Positions 1 through 9,472 are shown, counted from the stretch's first letter. The stretch: 19,547 nucleotides of DNA from Bremia lactucae (GCF_004359215.1 NC_090612.1:4390839-4410385); one strand, 5' to 3'. Made by a program: numbers and translations. Notes: a model not told the origin generated them from the letters alone.

Positions 1-534
1 ACGGATATTGCTTCTTCAAGCGTATCCAGTTCCAAGCGGAACAGGTGGGTCTTTACGGGACCATCCGTAAGACCTTGCATGAACACCGTAATCGACGTGT
101 GTTCATGGACTGGGTTTTTGTAATACAACTCGCTAAGAGTCGTAAGTGCTGGGCACATGCGTGAACATCACGCTTGCCTTGCTTGAGTTTCAGAAGCTCT
201 GAACGAGCTCTAAACTCAGCCCTAGGCGGTTCAAGCGTCTGTTTGAGGCTGGCTTAAAAGCTCAAAGCGACCCAAAGACATATGGGTCGCGCAACTTGAG
301 GCCCAATGCCCAAGTTCTAAAACGACCTGCCAAATTTGATTGAGCGAATGCGACTTAAACTTGCTCGTCGACGATGTGACGTGCCCTTATGGAATCGTCC
401 AACTCGACAAAGCATCTTAAGAGGGAGTCTTTCTCGACTTCCCTATACTTAAAGATGTCAATCTTTAGAGTTTCGGGACTACGCGTACGCTTCATCCCAG
501 GTACAGGGGCCTGTACCTGTTGTAACCTCAACAG
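1..534 (-). pseudogene. Ty3/Gypsy Gag fragment, copy 1
   Basis: Reading the minus strand gives a Retrotrans_gag-type capsid segment broken by stops and frameshifts. The block aligns almost base for base with 10230-10768, where the same segment reads more openly, with short matches such as the phrases encoding ARHI, QSNLAGRAK and PRAEFRARVELLKLKQG. No start, zinc knuckle or protease is present on this side because the window begins inside the copy. It abuts an RT/RNase H scrap at about 535, which is not the normal gag-pol order, so this is a rearranged remnant. I infer it is inactive. The family assignment rests on the characteristic Gag core and not on any search. Confidence 0.8.
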
Positions 535-765
535 CGGTCAACGCCATCGTCATCCTTCTCCATGAGCGCGCTGCCGATTGCTACTTGCATCGCAGACGAC
601 GCTAAAGGGCTTATCCGCGTCTGGCAATGCCAAGACCTGTGCCACCACAAGAGACTGCTTCACTGATGTGAACGCATCTTCTTGTTCTTTTGACCAAACC
701 GATTCTGCGTCTTCTTAATGAGATCATATAATACTTTAATTTCTTTCGATTCCGGACTACACCGA
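535..765 (-). pseudogene. Ty3/Gypsy RT/RNase H junction fragment
   Basis: The minus strand reads, in three frames one after another, KEIKVLYDLIKKTQN, then VWSKEQEDAF and VLALPDADKPFSVVCDAS, then AIGSALMEKDDDG. This is the standard stretch of Ty3/Gypsy polymerase where the end of reverse transcriptase (thumb, LxxLTKK) meets the start of RNase H (the catalytic DAS followed by AIGAVL). At least two frameshifts separate the pieces, so it is a dead fragment of about 75 codons. Its lower-coordinate end runs directly into Gag at about 535, and its upper end runs into an unrelated coiled-coil frame at about 757-765. Both junctions point to nested insertion or recombination. Confidence 0.72.
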
Positions 766-1071
766 ACAATCTAGGACATCCGCCAAAGCCTGATGGTCCC
801 GAGCCAAAGTCTTATGATCTCGGGACAGAGTATAGTTCTCATGAACCAGATGATCCACTCTTTTCCCCAAGAAAGAGATCTTATGACGAGCTATCACCAG
901 CTCGTTTTGAAGGGACTTATGGGTCCTTTCGTTCTCCAGTTGAAACAGTCGTAACTTGGCACAAATTCTCAATTGGTCACGAGAAAAATTATCAATCGTC
1001 ATTGCTAACTCGCCGCGACGGGATCGCTCGTGATCAGTTTCCTCCCTTAAAACGTGAAGGGTGTGATCCAA
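757..1071 (-). pseudogene. Coiled-coil retroelement ORF fragment
   Basis: A 104-codon frame from ATG to TAG, rich in E, K, R, H and L with heptad-like spacing (for example LRLFQLENERTHKSLQNEL and a repeated RDHKTLARDHQALAD). A coiled coil is likely; no catalytic motif is visible. It lies between the degraded ORF1 at 1385-2036 and the RT/RNase H scrap, all on the minus strand, so I infer it is an internal part of the same retroelement Gag/ORF1 protein and not a host gene. Its C-terminal end may already belong to the junction with the pol scrap. No family could be named. Confidence 0.45.
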
Positions 1072-1384
1072 ATCACAACGTAGGTTCGGATTTTCAAACG
1101 AGGCGAAGCTGATTTTTCCTCTCCCTCCAGATCCATAGACAGATTCGAGTGGTGAGAATGTTTACTTGCTGAACGCCTCTCAAACATCCGTGAGATAAAG
1201 GGGGTTCGAACGAGCTTAATCGTTGTTGGCGAGGGTAGTCACCCTCGCATGATAGTTGAGAACCTCGTTCTCAACTGATGATGGTCGTTTCGGCCCCCAT
1301 TCGACAGTACGACGAGACCTATCCTTCTTGACATAGAGAAAGAGAGCACCCCGCGCTCGTAAATTGATTGGAGGTTCTCAATCC
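1072..1384. other. Transposon interior without readable ORF
   Basis: No open frame of useful length. The position between two minus-strand retroelement fragments suggests decayed internal sequence of the same element. Confidence 0.4.
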
Positions 1385-2036
1385 CTAAGCACACCTCACA
1401 AGAGATAAGCATCTTCCATTGATGATCTTTAAGGAAAAACGCTTTCTAAGGGGCATGACCTGCGTCCTTACAATAGCATGGACATGAGTCCCCCAAGAGA
1501 GGTAAGGTTCCCATGCTACTTTAGACGAACAGTGCAGCTTTCTGCGTGCAACAATTACGATCCGTTTTTCGAGCCGTTCACGAAAAGCATCCAATTTGTC
1601 AAGCCAGACCTCTCGGCCTATGTTTTGCACATTCTGTACAATGCCGGAAAAAGGCATCGATGAACAATTCCGTTCATTTACACCAGGCTTGTGAAGCCTG
1701 GATGTGTTGAACAACGGATTAAAGTATCAATCGTGGTCATACAAAACCAACGAGTCAAGTTACCCTTAGACGGCAACAAAGGCTTCTTTTCGGGAGCGAA
1801 CTGCAACGTATCGCGGTCCTTCCCATTTTGGGTTTTTTTAACGTTAAAGGTAATTTGGCTCTCGAAGCGATTATTAAAATCTCTTCTTTCCTGGTGGTGC
1901 AAACTAGCACAACCAGCAGCATTCTTTCCTTTCGTTCCTGGTGACGCATACGAACGTCACCAGAGTGATCGTCACCCATGGTATCATCATCAGATAAATC
2001 CCCACGAGAAAGGTCCGACGAGTCGATTACAACCAC
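1385..2036 (-). pseudogene. Degraded ORF1 of LTR family A element
   Basis: Two overlapping minus-strand frames match the plus-strand ORF at 18694-19547. FAPEKKPLLPSKGNL here corresponds to NLAPEKKPWLLPERL there, and NVQNIGREVWLDKLDA corresponds to NVKDIGREAWLQKLNA. The acidic stretch DSSDLSRGDLSDDDTMGDD occupies the same relative place as an acidic SDDEDDPSS region in the other copy. The frame changes at about 1690-1760, so the copy is broken. Past the conserved GREVW the reading continues for about 60 residues that lie outside the window in the other copy. Function is unknown; position just inside an LTR argues for a Gag-like structural protein. Confidence 0.65.
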
Positions 2037-2049
2037 GTCATCACCACTA

Positions 2050-2134
2050 ATGTAATTAATTCACCATCCCATTAAGTACAAGATCTGTTCTTAACGGAGG
2101 TTGTGTAACATAAGGGCAACTGTAGCCCGTTACA
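2050..2134. repeat. LTR family B terminal fragment
   Basis: Matches the last 85 bases of the LTR at 8685-9340: CACCATCCCATTAAGTAC, then GTGTAACA, then GCCCGTTACA at the right end. The two ends of this LTR are inverted copies of one another, so orientation is ambiguous. It could be the plus-strand 3' end or the minus-strand 5' start leading into the ORF1 remnant at 1385-2036. Confidence 0.65.
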
Positions 2135-2617
2135 AATATATTGATGTCAAGACTATAAGAAGATATTTGTGCGCAGGACTTAAATACATTAATAACATTT
2201 TTACTTTTTCCTATACTAAGCATTTCTTAGTATTTGCCTCTCGTTGCTAAGTTAGCAACTTAGCATCTTCGTCTTCTTGTCGTATACGTGAGGTAATTGG
2301 AGGTACCTTGCTACACGATTATTAGAGTAAATTAGTTTGTGTTGAAGCTGTACAATCGAAATGTGCGGCGTTGCAGATAGTGCCCAAGAGTATGTGCCTT
2401 TAGAAGGCTTCTTAACTCTTAATAATCACAGCGCAAGCCTTAGAAAGGCACGGAGCTCTGTCTTTCAAAAGGAAATTGAGCTTGAATTATTTTGAATGTA
2501 GAAAACACCTTACCATAACAACCTAATACAGATCCTTCCACTACATCTCTCTCTATCTGGTGGCTGATACGTATAAGGACCATCATAATTTTTATTGCTT
2601 GCCGATACCGATAGTGA
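2135..2617. other. AT-rich spacer with two hairpins
   Basis: No gene is seen. Two inverted repeats stand out: TGCTAAGT/ACTTAGCA at 2245-2265, and GTGCCTTTAGAAGGCTT at 2394-2410 facing AAGCCTTAGAAAGGCAC at 2435-2451. They are probably relics of LTR or small transposon structure. Confidence 0.4.
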
Positions 2618-3128
2618 GTGCAACGGGGCTTCCTTTGCTAGTACTGTTAACAGTACTAGTCAACCTACAGTGGTAACAGTGAAGGTTGGGCGCCTCCATT
2701 ACTTCGCGTAGACGTGCAAAGGAAGATTACAGGTAGCCAAGTAGTCTTTACTACCAAAGGTAAGTTCTTAGGTTTTTAGAATAAAAAAAATGTAAAACTG
2801 AACTAATATTTCAAGCTCCTTCGCAACGATCTTCTATATACTACTGACTTTATTTTGTTACTAGCAAATAATGTATGGCTCCTCCTTGTGCACTGCACAA
2901 TCGTGTTTTGCGACGATTGGGCGAGGTTGATTTAAATTTAAATCAACCAATTAATAGAACCAATGTCTTATTGAATCGATATAACCAAATTTGGTAATAT
3001 TGGAACCATTAAGTCAAATAATTAAATGAATATAATTATTTGTACTTCTTTGCTTATCTCCTTTTATAAAACAAAAAAAGTTATTATTACTCTTTTAGGA
3101 AGTACAACTTATGTAACGGGACACCCGC
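2618..3128 (+). repeat. Diverged LTR of family A
   Basis: The head follows the order seen in the two good family A LTRs: (G)CAACGGGGC, a hairpin CTAGTACTG/CAGTACTAG, a GGCGCC region, CGTAGACGTGCAAAGGAAGA and an A-rich stretch. The tail reads ATGTAACGGGACACCCGCCC and is followed by CCCTAAAC, as in the 18616 flank (CCCTTAAAC). The middle is too diverged to align by eye. It precedes a gag-like remnant on the same strand, as in the copy at 18166. Confidence 0.5.
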
Positions 3129-3149
3129 CCTAAACTAACAGCCACTATA

Positions 3150-3590
3150 GTGACTGATTTTGGGGACAGGGAAAACTATTGTGTCTTTCCTGAAATTTTG
3201 CATTATTGGTTTTATTTAAAAATTCCAATTTATCGCATCATAGATATTTATTCAGAAATTAGTGTGGTGACAAATAAGTCTATGAGCGTAGCTCGTGAGG
3301 TCGCAAAGGTGGCAGCTGCACGGATCAGTGCAGCTGTTGGGAATATAAATGTTTCAGTAGACGCTAATGTGTCTACTGTGGGTAATAATTTACCTCGTAC
3401 TCCCATTGGAGTTGACTAGAATATGTCATCTGCTGATGCCATTGCAGGTGACGGTGCCAACTGCTACACCAATTGTTGGCGACAACCGTCATCGCCTGAC
3501 TCGGTGCCTACTGTGAAGGCCACCGGATTTCCCGGGGCCGAGTCCGTTGAATCTTTGGGTTCTATCGTGACAGCCAAAGAGATGTAATTT
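3150..3590 (+). pseudogene. ORF1 5' remnant of a family A element
   Basis: An 89-codon frame (3150-3419) ends in an Ala/Val-rich stretch, VAREVAKVAAARISAAVG, then VDANVSTVGNN. This resembles the N-terminal part of the ORF at 18694 (AVRAAAGDALLSLAVDVPST), also at DNA level over GTAGACGCTAATGTGTCTAC. It follows a diverged family A LTR at the expected spacing. The frame stops at 3419, and the rest to 3590 has no long frame. It is then interrupted by a reversed family B LTR. I treat it as a dead 5' end. Confidence 0.42.
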
Positions 3591-3591
3591 T

Positions 3592-4025
3592 ACCTACCAC
3601 TTTGGTGTGGTTCACATTGTGACCCACCCTTGTGTTTGTGATGTCCCTGAGAGCATTCACATTAGCGGGAATGGCGGCTAGCGTCATCCGTTATGCGAGG
3701 TATCTAGAAATTTACGCTCGCAATATATATTAATTTTATCTACACAGATGACATTCTATGATTAGTAAGAACAGGTATTTTAATTAAATACGATTAAATA
3801 TAAATCAGTCTGAATACTACTTCGTACTTGGTAGGTGCGCACGAGAAGTCGGATTACCGCTCCCGTGACGGCACTTTACTAAACTACTTAGTGCGTTGGG
3901 TGAGGTCGCTAAGGCGCCCACCACAACTACCTCACGGCACACGAAAGTAGACAATCAAATGGCTTCCTCACTGTCCTAGGGCATGTGCTTCAGCAGAGCG
4001 TGGCCGCAGTTCGAGATGAGAGCCA
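3592..4025 (-). repeat. Reversed, end-trimmed LTR of family B
   Basis: The reverse complement aligns with about 8800-9240 of the intact family B LTR over most of its length. Shared landmarks include GGTGTGGTTCACATTGTGAC, GGCTAGCGTCATCC, GAGGTATCTAGAAA, AATATAAATCAGTCTGAA, GTGCGCACGAGAAGTCGGA, GGGTGAGGTCGCTAAGGCG and AGAGCGTGGCCGCA. About 80-110 bases are missing at each end. It lies in the opposite orientation to the copy at 8685, so the PX-VPS9 gene sits between inverted repeats. Confidence 0.8.
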
Positions 4026-4815
4026 AATAAGGTTTTAGTAAGAAATTACGAAATATGCAAATTATATAGTATGGCTTTCTTTTACAAGAAATTTAGTTAA
4101 TAACTCTCTTTAGGGGACCCAATAGCATGAATTATGTTTTTCTGCTTTTTGTCTGGTCTGTAGCTTATTATAAATGTTTCATTGGCTTGTATTTTTGATA
4201 TCACTGAAACTCATCAGTCTCCGTATTCCTCTGTGACTATCAGACGATCACATAAATATAATTGTGCAATATCTGACATCGATATGATTGCACTGTCGAT
4301 CTCAAGAAAATACAAACAATCGAATTAGACACCGTTGCGGTGTAACATTAACAAAATAACGTTTTTATAAAAGAGATTTGTCACGATTTCGATAATTCGC
4401 CACTCATTAAAAATCGTCAAATTTTAATGGATTGTAATTATAACTGGATGGCAGACATCCACTACTGATAAGTACCTTCATCATCTAATTTAATTTATCG
4501 AGCAATAATAAAACATGACGTCGAAGAGCCAGCTGTGATATATGGAAGTATAAAATCTGCACACACATCCTTGTGACAAATCTGATCCTTGTTCCCGGAT
4601 AATTCTTATGATTAAACCCAGAAGATGAAATTTTAGCGCAAGAAACTCCTCAAGTACGGTACATACGTGAAATTATCGTCGCATAAACATGCCGACTTCT
4701 ATAGTTGCCGTGTCCCATGCCCTATGATACTTGAATTACTTACAAATGGGAAAAAAAAATGTGCGCACGGTGATCGTTCAAAATTGGTTCTCGTCTTGGC
4801 TCACCCAGTCGGCAA
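4026..4815. other. AT-rich intergenic spacer
   Basis: No convincing gene. This is the 3' side of the PX-VPS9 gene; a short plus-strand frame at 4667-4867 overlaps that gene's end antisense and is not credible. Confidence 0.5.
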
Positions 4816-6801
4816 TTACATGTCGGCAATGTATTGCAGCGCGACTTCAAACATCGTGAGAAAATAGCCGACTTCACCCAGCATCAACGACGGGTGAATC
4901 ATCGCGCCTAAGAGCTCTTTTGTGGCTAAAGGTCGCTTCAAACCGCTCTTCACAACAACATAAATGTGAATCGGGAGATAATCGTCTGCTGTGAGCGCCG
5001 AATTCTCATGCCAATCCAAATTCTTTTCGCCACAGCTCTTGAAAATCTCCAAAGCAGCACGCAAGAGCTCTTGAATCTTGTCCATCGGCAGCGTTCGCTC
5101 ATCAATCATGCTCAAGTGGTGACATGAAAGTCCCCAATCTTCGTCCGACTGTAAATGCTCGGGGATCCCGCTCTCGATTTGAGACCTACACTTTAAACGC
5201 TCAATATTGCGCGCCAATCGCTTTTCAGCCTCCTTATTTACCGTCGTACCCACTAGAAACGTCACTTGATTCTCTAAAGGCACTGAAATCGTGTCTTCCA
5301 CCGCATGAAACACACAATCTTCCACCACGGACGTCACATTCACACTCTGATCCAACAGCGATAGCGTATCCACGTACTGTGGGTCAAGATGTTCTAAAAT
5401 GTACTTTTCAATGCTTGTGATTGTATTGCGTAAATCTTTGACAGCTGCAGCAGCTGCTAGCGCAATTCCTTCCGACTCGTTGCCGCCTGGACATACGGCA
5501 TTTTCAATCGTCACGACGCGATTTCGAAACGCGTGTAAAAACTGATAGCACGTACTTCCTTCCACTGCACCGTCGCAATTTAATCGTCGAAACAGATCGT
5601 ACGTAAGCCACTTGGGCTCAATGGGTTCCCCAGTCGTGTCAATCTTTTCTAAAGACGATACAAACTCAACCGAGCATAACTCGAATTGAAACTCGGTTAA
5701 CAAGCTGCGCTGAAGCATTGAATCGGGTTCGAGCGCAGCCAGATTTCTCAAAAAGACCTCGATTTCGCCCATACCACGAGTCACTGCAGCTGTGTTGGTT
5801 GGTCGAAATCGTCGCCTTGGAAATGGCAATTCGAGTAAAAACCGTAAATACTCTTTTTCTTCTTCGGCCGCGACGGCACAACGAATGATGCCACGCACTT
5901 TACGTCGAAGGTCGTAAAAGTCACTAAAGCGCTTCTTGGTGATCCAAAAGACACGTGTATGGAGATCAATCACGTGCACGATATAGTCCGTCACGGAGCT
6001 CATTGTTTCGCATCGTACGAGTCGTACGGATAGACCTGGACGGAGTCCAAGGTATGGCCACTTGGTATATTGCTCGAGTGTCATGCTTCGAGCAAATTGT
6101 TGAGCATTGCCCTTGGTTGGCGAGAAGACCAATGGTGGCATTGGTGGAAGAATATTGGATCCAGTTCCTGAAGACGACGAAGCTGCACTTGCGGCACCGA
6201 CACCTGGAGGAAATCGACCGGCTGTCTCGGGGGTTATGGCAACGTCGGGATCCATGCGCCGGCGATCGGTGCCATCGTCGATCCTTGTTAGACTTGATAA
6301 CGATTTTCGAATGGATTTTCGAGGCTTGATGTGCGCATCTGCCACGTTTGGGTCCATTTCGAGCAGAAAACTGGACCGATTCTCGTCCTATTGGAATCAT
6401 AACGGCATGGTCGACCCATCAATATCGAGACGTTGCACATGTTGTAGCGCTACATTCGCACGCACCTTATTTGTTGCTCCTCGGGTTCGTATGAATCGCG
6501 AAATGTGCTGTAGAAAGCGATTTTCATGATGTGACGAGATGCGCGCGGCCATTTTATTCATAGCGTGGCCTGCGAGTGTCGAAAACGCGTCGTCTGTGGC
6601 GGTATTGGCCTCTTTTTGAAGCGCAAGGTCGTCTAGCGAGAATGCCGGGACTACGGGCGCCAGCAACGGCTGCGGTGGGAGATTAAGCAGCCGTCGCCAG
6701 CCCGCAGTGGTTTCCTCCTCCGCCATGGGCTGCAGCTCGTCACATTCGATTTCCGTGACACTGCTCGCTCGCCGGTCGCACCTTTCGGCGGCGCCGCTCA
6801 T
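4816..6801 (-). CDS. PX and VPS9 domain protein, likely Rab5-type GEF
   Basis: Two exons, complement(4816..6387, 6466..6801), give 635 residues starting MSGAAERC. The ATG at 6801 is the first of the open frame. Residues about 230-350 form a PX phosphoinositide-binding domain, with RFSDF at about 265-269 in the place of the family's R-[YF]-x-[DE]-F, then LELPFPRRRF and VTRGMGEIEVFL. Residues about 520-635 match the VPS9 catalytic domain: KIQELLRAALEIF, ADDYLPIHIYVVVKSG, IHPSLMLGE and GYFLT. The Asp of DDYLP (about 581) and Tyr of GYFLT (about 620) stand where Rabex-5 and Vps9 have their essential Asp and Tyr. VPS9 domains load GTP onto Rab5/Vps21 GTPases, and PX domains target endosomes, so the inferred role is endosomal Rab activation. 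The protein ends directly after the last VPS9 helix. The N-terminal 225 residues carry no recognised domain and a Ser/Pro-rich linker. Overall the gene is intact. Confidence 0.88.
6388..6465 (-). other. 78-base intron of the PX-VPS9 gene
   Basis: Donor AAG|GTGCGT at 6465 and acceptor CAATAG| at 6388. The two flanking frames are the same, and the intron length is a multiple of three. It removes an in-frame TGA (6397-6399) and TAG (6388-6390) that would otherwise split the gene. The junction reads ...GATNK|DENRS.... Without splicing there would be a 134-residue orphan upstream and a 513-residue main frame. Confidence 0.8.
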
Positions 6802-7043
6802 GCTGCTGCGTATGAATCGACCCGGAAACTGGTACGAGCACGGACTAAAGTGTCCGCACAGATGTGGTGGTTTGATTGTCGGCGCAAAGGGCCTGTCCTA
6901 CGACGCTGACAATGACGACTGCCGCTACTTTGTGCTTGGGTTTGTGTTCCGATGCATGCTTTAGAAGAGTTTGTCGCGTTTCTATGGTTGCCGGTCTTTA
7001 CCAAGGTCGGACAGAGTGCATGAACTAATAGAGTTTATGGAGC
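6802..7043. promoter_or_regulatory. Upstream region of the PX-VPS9 gene, possibly shared
   Basis: About 240 bases between the minus-strand PX-VPS9 start and a possible plus-strand small gene at 7044. It must hold the PX-VPS9 promoter. No perfect oomycete initiator was found by eye, so the call rests on position. Confidence 0.35.
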
Positions 7044-7223
7044 ATGACGGTACAACCGAAAGAGGCGGGTTTGCCTCTCACGTCGCAGAAACGAGCGAGC
7101 AACTTACTTGAGAAACCTTCAGGATACCTCGACGACGCGTTTCAGCATAATCCAATTGGCGACTATCTGGGCGGATTAGAAGAAAAGGGCGGACCAACGT
7201 TTGACGAGCGGGTGCAACTGTAG
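7044..7223 (+). CDS. Small hypothetical protein or first exon
   Basis: A 59-codon frame from ATG to TAG with a balanced, hydrophilic, coding-like composition, including the phrases KRASNLLEKPSGYLDDAF and FDERVQL. It is not recognised. One possible extension uses donor GTGCAA at 7212 and acceptor CTACTAG ending at 7274. This would remove 63 bases, join the frame to SLRWELVIQAGIYARG and end at TAA 7358, giving 83 residues. The donor is not a good GTRNGT match. The reading is divergent from PX-VPS9, and no domain can be named. Confidence 0.3.
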   Translation: MTVQPKEAGLPLTSQKRASNLLEKPSGYLDDAFQHNPIGDYLGGLEEKGGPTFDERVQL

Positions 7224-7420
7224 AAATGCGAGGGCTGCCTTTTTTCCTTTTATAAATGATAAACCTGCTACTAGTCATTGCGTTGGGAATTGGTAATACA
7301 AGCTGGCATCTATGCCCGGGGAATGCCTTCACGCTCTATAAAATCTAGTAGCATGTAATTGATGAATACGCGTATTGCTCGTCGATGCTTCGAGGGGTGC
7401 TACATTGATGTCGTGCAGAT

Positions 7421-7639
7421 ATGGACGTCGTGATTTGCTCGGGCTGCCAGAACAATTGCAGCTATTTCATATCGAGATGTGCTTTCTGTAGTGGAAGCAT
7501 GCGCATTCCTGTTTGAATTGATGTATGTCGCAAATGCGTGCGATCACATTTTAAATGCCCTTTATACTGCGTTTCTCACATAAAGCCGCCACTACGGAAT
7601 ACAAGCATGTGCCGCAGCTTCGTTTCCTTGTTTTTCTAG
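7421..7639 (+). pseudogene. Cys-rich zinc-ribbon-like frame with in-frame TGA
   Basis: From ATG 7421 the frame reads MDVVICSGCQNNC then RCAFCSGSM, meets TGA at 7514-7516 (codon 32), and continues in the same frame with IDVCRKCVRSHFKCPLYC to TAG 7637-7639. The first half has C-x2-C-x10-C-x2-C, the spacing of a RanBP2-type or similar zinc ribbon; the second half has C-x2-C-x5-C-x3-C. Cys pairs on both sides of the stop suggest one ancestral zinc-binding domain of about 72 codons. The simplest reading is a pseudogene, but the TGA could be inside an unseen intron. No family is assigned. Confidence 0.33.
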
Positions 7640-8622
7640 AATAATAGATAGTTTCCGAGCAGATAAGCAGCAATCAAGGGGGCCGATTTTTAAACTGTTA
7701 AAGCTTCGCGATTTCGGTGCTTTGAAAAAACTAAACGGCTTTGTGTGATTGTCTTTTTAGCGACATGATTTCGATTAGCACTTCCAGCTGATCCTACAGC
7801 ACTGATACCGTAATCGCTCTACATGCAAATGTATGTCTCACCTACTCTTTGCTACTCTTCTGTTCGATTTGATGCCACAACTGAAACGTGTACTGGTACT
7901 GAGTGAATACTAGCAATTTTTTTCATGTAATAAAAATAATGGCCGTTGTCACGCCACCGATTGAATCGCTTGTTACGATGAATACAATACTTGTCTTATC
8001 GAGACAAGATCTGCGAAGCTTATTTAATAATAAGCAACGAGCAAGGAATGCTATCGGTCGTACGGTTTGTATTGGTGTCAAACTTTTTGTCCAGTATTTG
8101 GCCATTTCCAACATTCGTTACGTCAAGTTTGGGAGAAGCTACGTAACATTACTAGACTTGCTGCATACTTATCGCGCCTATTAGTATCGTGCTCGTTCTT
8201 AACAAACGAATAAATTAAGCGATTTTCTAAGATGCGAAGAACTTGGCCGCCGTTCGGGACACAGACGGCAACTTACGTATTCGTTCCGGATACAGACACA
8301 ATCAATTGGCTTAATCTAAGCTATATGATTGGCTAACTCTATAAAATTAGGAAATTGACCCTTTTTCCTCAACTTCACACCCTTTTTATTTTAAAAATTT
8401 GCAGTGCGAGGGAGTGGGTCCCCCAAATATTTAACGTCCTTTGTCAGTTAAAGCCCCTGTTAATACTTTACCTTGTGTCATCCCATTCCCTTTCAGGGCT
8501 GCCGGCCGAACAAGAACGGGGTGCAATATTACCAGCGGTTTTAACGGCAGTAGAAGCGACGGACTCGACACGGACATCTACAGTATTCCACTCAGACTAG
8601 AGTTGATTCTTTCATGTAATAT
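7640..8622. other. Intergenic region, no supported gene
   Basis: Several short frames exist (7903-8184, 8355-8600) but none has a recognisable domain or convincing composition. A pyrimidine-rich stretch at 8355-8400 (CCCTTTTTCCTCAACTTCAC) could be promoter-like. Nothing further is seen. Confidence 0.4.
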
Positions 8623-8847
8623 GTAGGCAGGCACGTCGTAATGCGACCACGCTCTACTTAGACACATAACCCAAGCACAACAAGTGTAAGGGGCTAAAGT
8701 TGCCCTGATGTTATACAGTCCCCGTTAAGTACACTTGGTGTACTTACGGGGATGGTTAATTACTGAAAAAAAGAAATTAGACCCAGTGTAGGCGGGCACG
8801 TCGTAATGCGGCCACGCTCTACTTAGACACACACCCTAGCACAGCGA
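8623..8847. repeat. Duplicated 58-base LTR segment
   Basis: GTAGGCAGGCACGTCGTAAT at 8623 through GCACAAC at 8681 recurs at 8789-8847 with only a few changes (GTAGGCGGGCACGTCGTAAT). The second copy is inside the family B LTR starting at 8685, and the first lies just outside its left end. This suggests either a B LTR inserted into an older B LTR or a local duplication. Confidence 0.7.
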
Positions 8848-9340
8848 GGAAGCGGTTTAACCTGCTTCTCTTGCGTGCAGTGAGGTAGTTTTGGTGGGCG
8901 CGGTAGCGACCTCACCCAACACACTTAGTACTGTGATTAAGAGCCGTAACGGGAGCGGTAATCCGGCTCCTCGTGCGCACTTATCAAGTAGTAAGTAGTT
9001 TTCAGACTGATTTATATTTGATAGAATTAAATACAAATACCTGTTTTTACCAATTAAAATGTCATCTATATAGATAACACTTAATATGTATTGCAAGCGT
9101 ATCTTTCTAGATACCTCGCGTAACGGATGACGCTAGCCGTCATCACGGATGATGCTGGGCGTCATCCCTCCTAATGTGAATGCACCCATGTGCATCACAT
9201 ACACAAGGGTTGGTCACAAATGTGCACCACACCCGAGTGCTGGGTCTAATTACTATAATTTAATAATTGACCATCCCCTTAAGTACACCAAGTGTACTTA
9301 ACGGAACTGTGTAACAGTAGAGCAACTTTAGCCCGTTACA
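8685..9340 (+). repeat. LTR family B, complete (656 bp)
   Basis: It begins TGTAAGGGGCTAAAGTTGCC and ends GGCAACTTT-like AGAGCAACTTTAGCCCGTTACA. The first 78 bases and the last 78 bases are inverted copies with about 9 differences, and each contains the palindrome AAGTACACTTGGTGTACTT. It is followed at 9473 by a Gag-like start on the same strand, so I read it as a 5' LTR. The bases immediately downstream (CCATCCCCC) do not start with the usual TGG of a tRNA primer-binding site. No target duplication is expected on the internal side, and none is seen. Confidence 0.72.
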
Positions 9341-9472
9341 CCATCCCCCTCTTTAAGAGCGAATTTACATTTTTAAATTCGTCAGAGAGGAGAGAGGAAC
9401 TATGAGCAGCTTTACGCGCCGCTAGTTCACTCAATCACTCTAGCGACCGTGTTTACATACACGGCGCCAAAG

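Noticed and set aside
1..534. CRISPR array or tandem repeat explanation for the 1-534 / 10230-10768 similarity
   Set aside because: Only two distant copies, both coding for the same Gag core; dispersed retroelement copies explain it.
5955..6529. Plus-strand frames of 124 and 140 codons over the PX-VPS9 gene
   Set aside because: Antisense to clear PX and upstream exon sequence; one crosses the intron and neither has a domain.
6397..6801. A separate 134-residue gene upstream of PX-VPS9
   Set aside because: Same frame as the main gene, and a consensus GTGCGT...TAG intron joins them, so it is better read as exon 1.
7903..8184. 93-codon plus-strand frame
   Set aside because: No domain, no supporting promoter, and an equally long antisense frame; likely chance.
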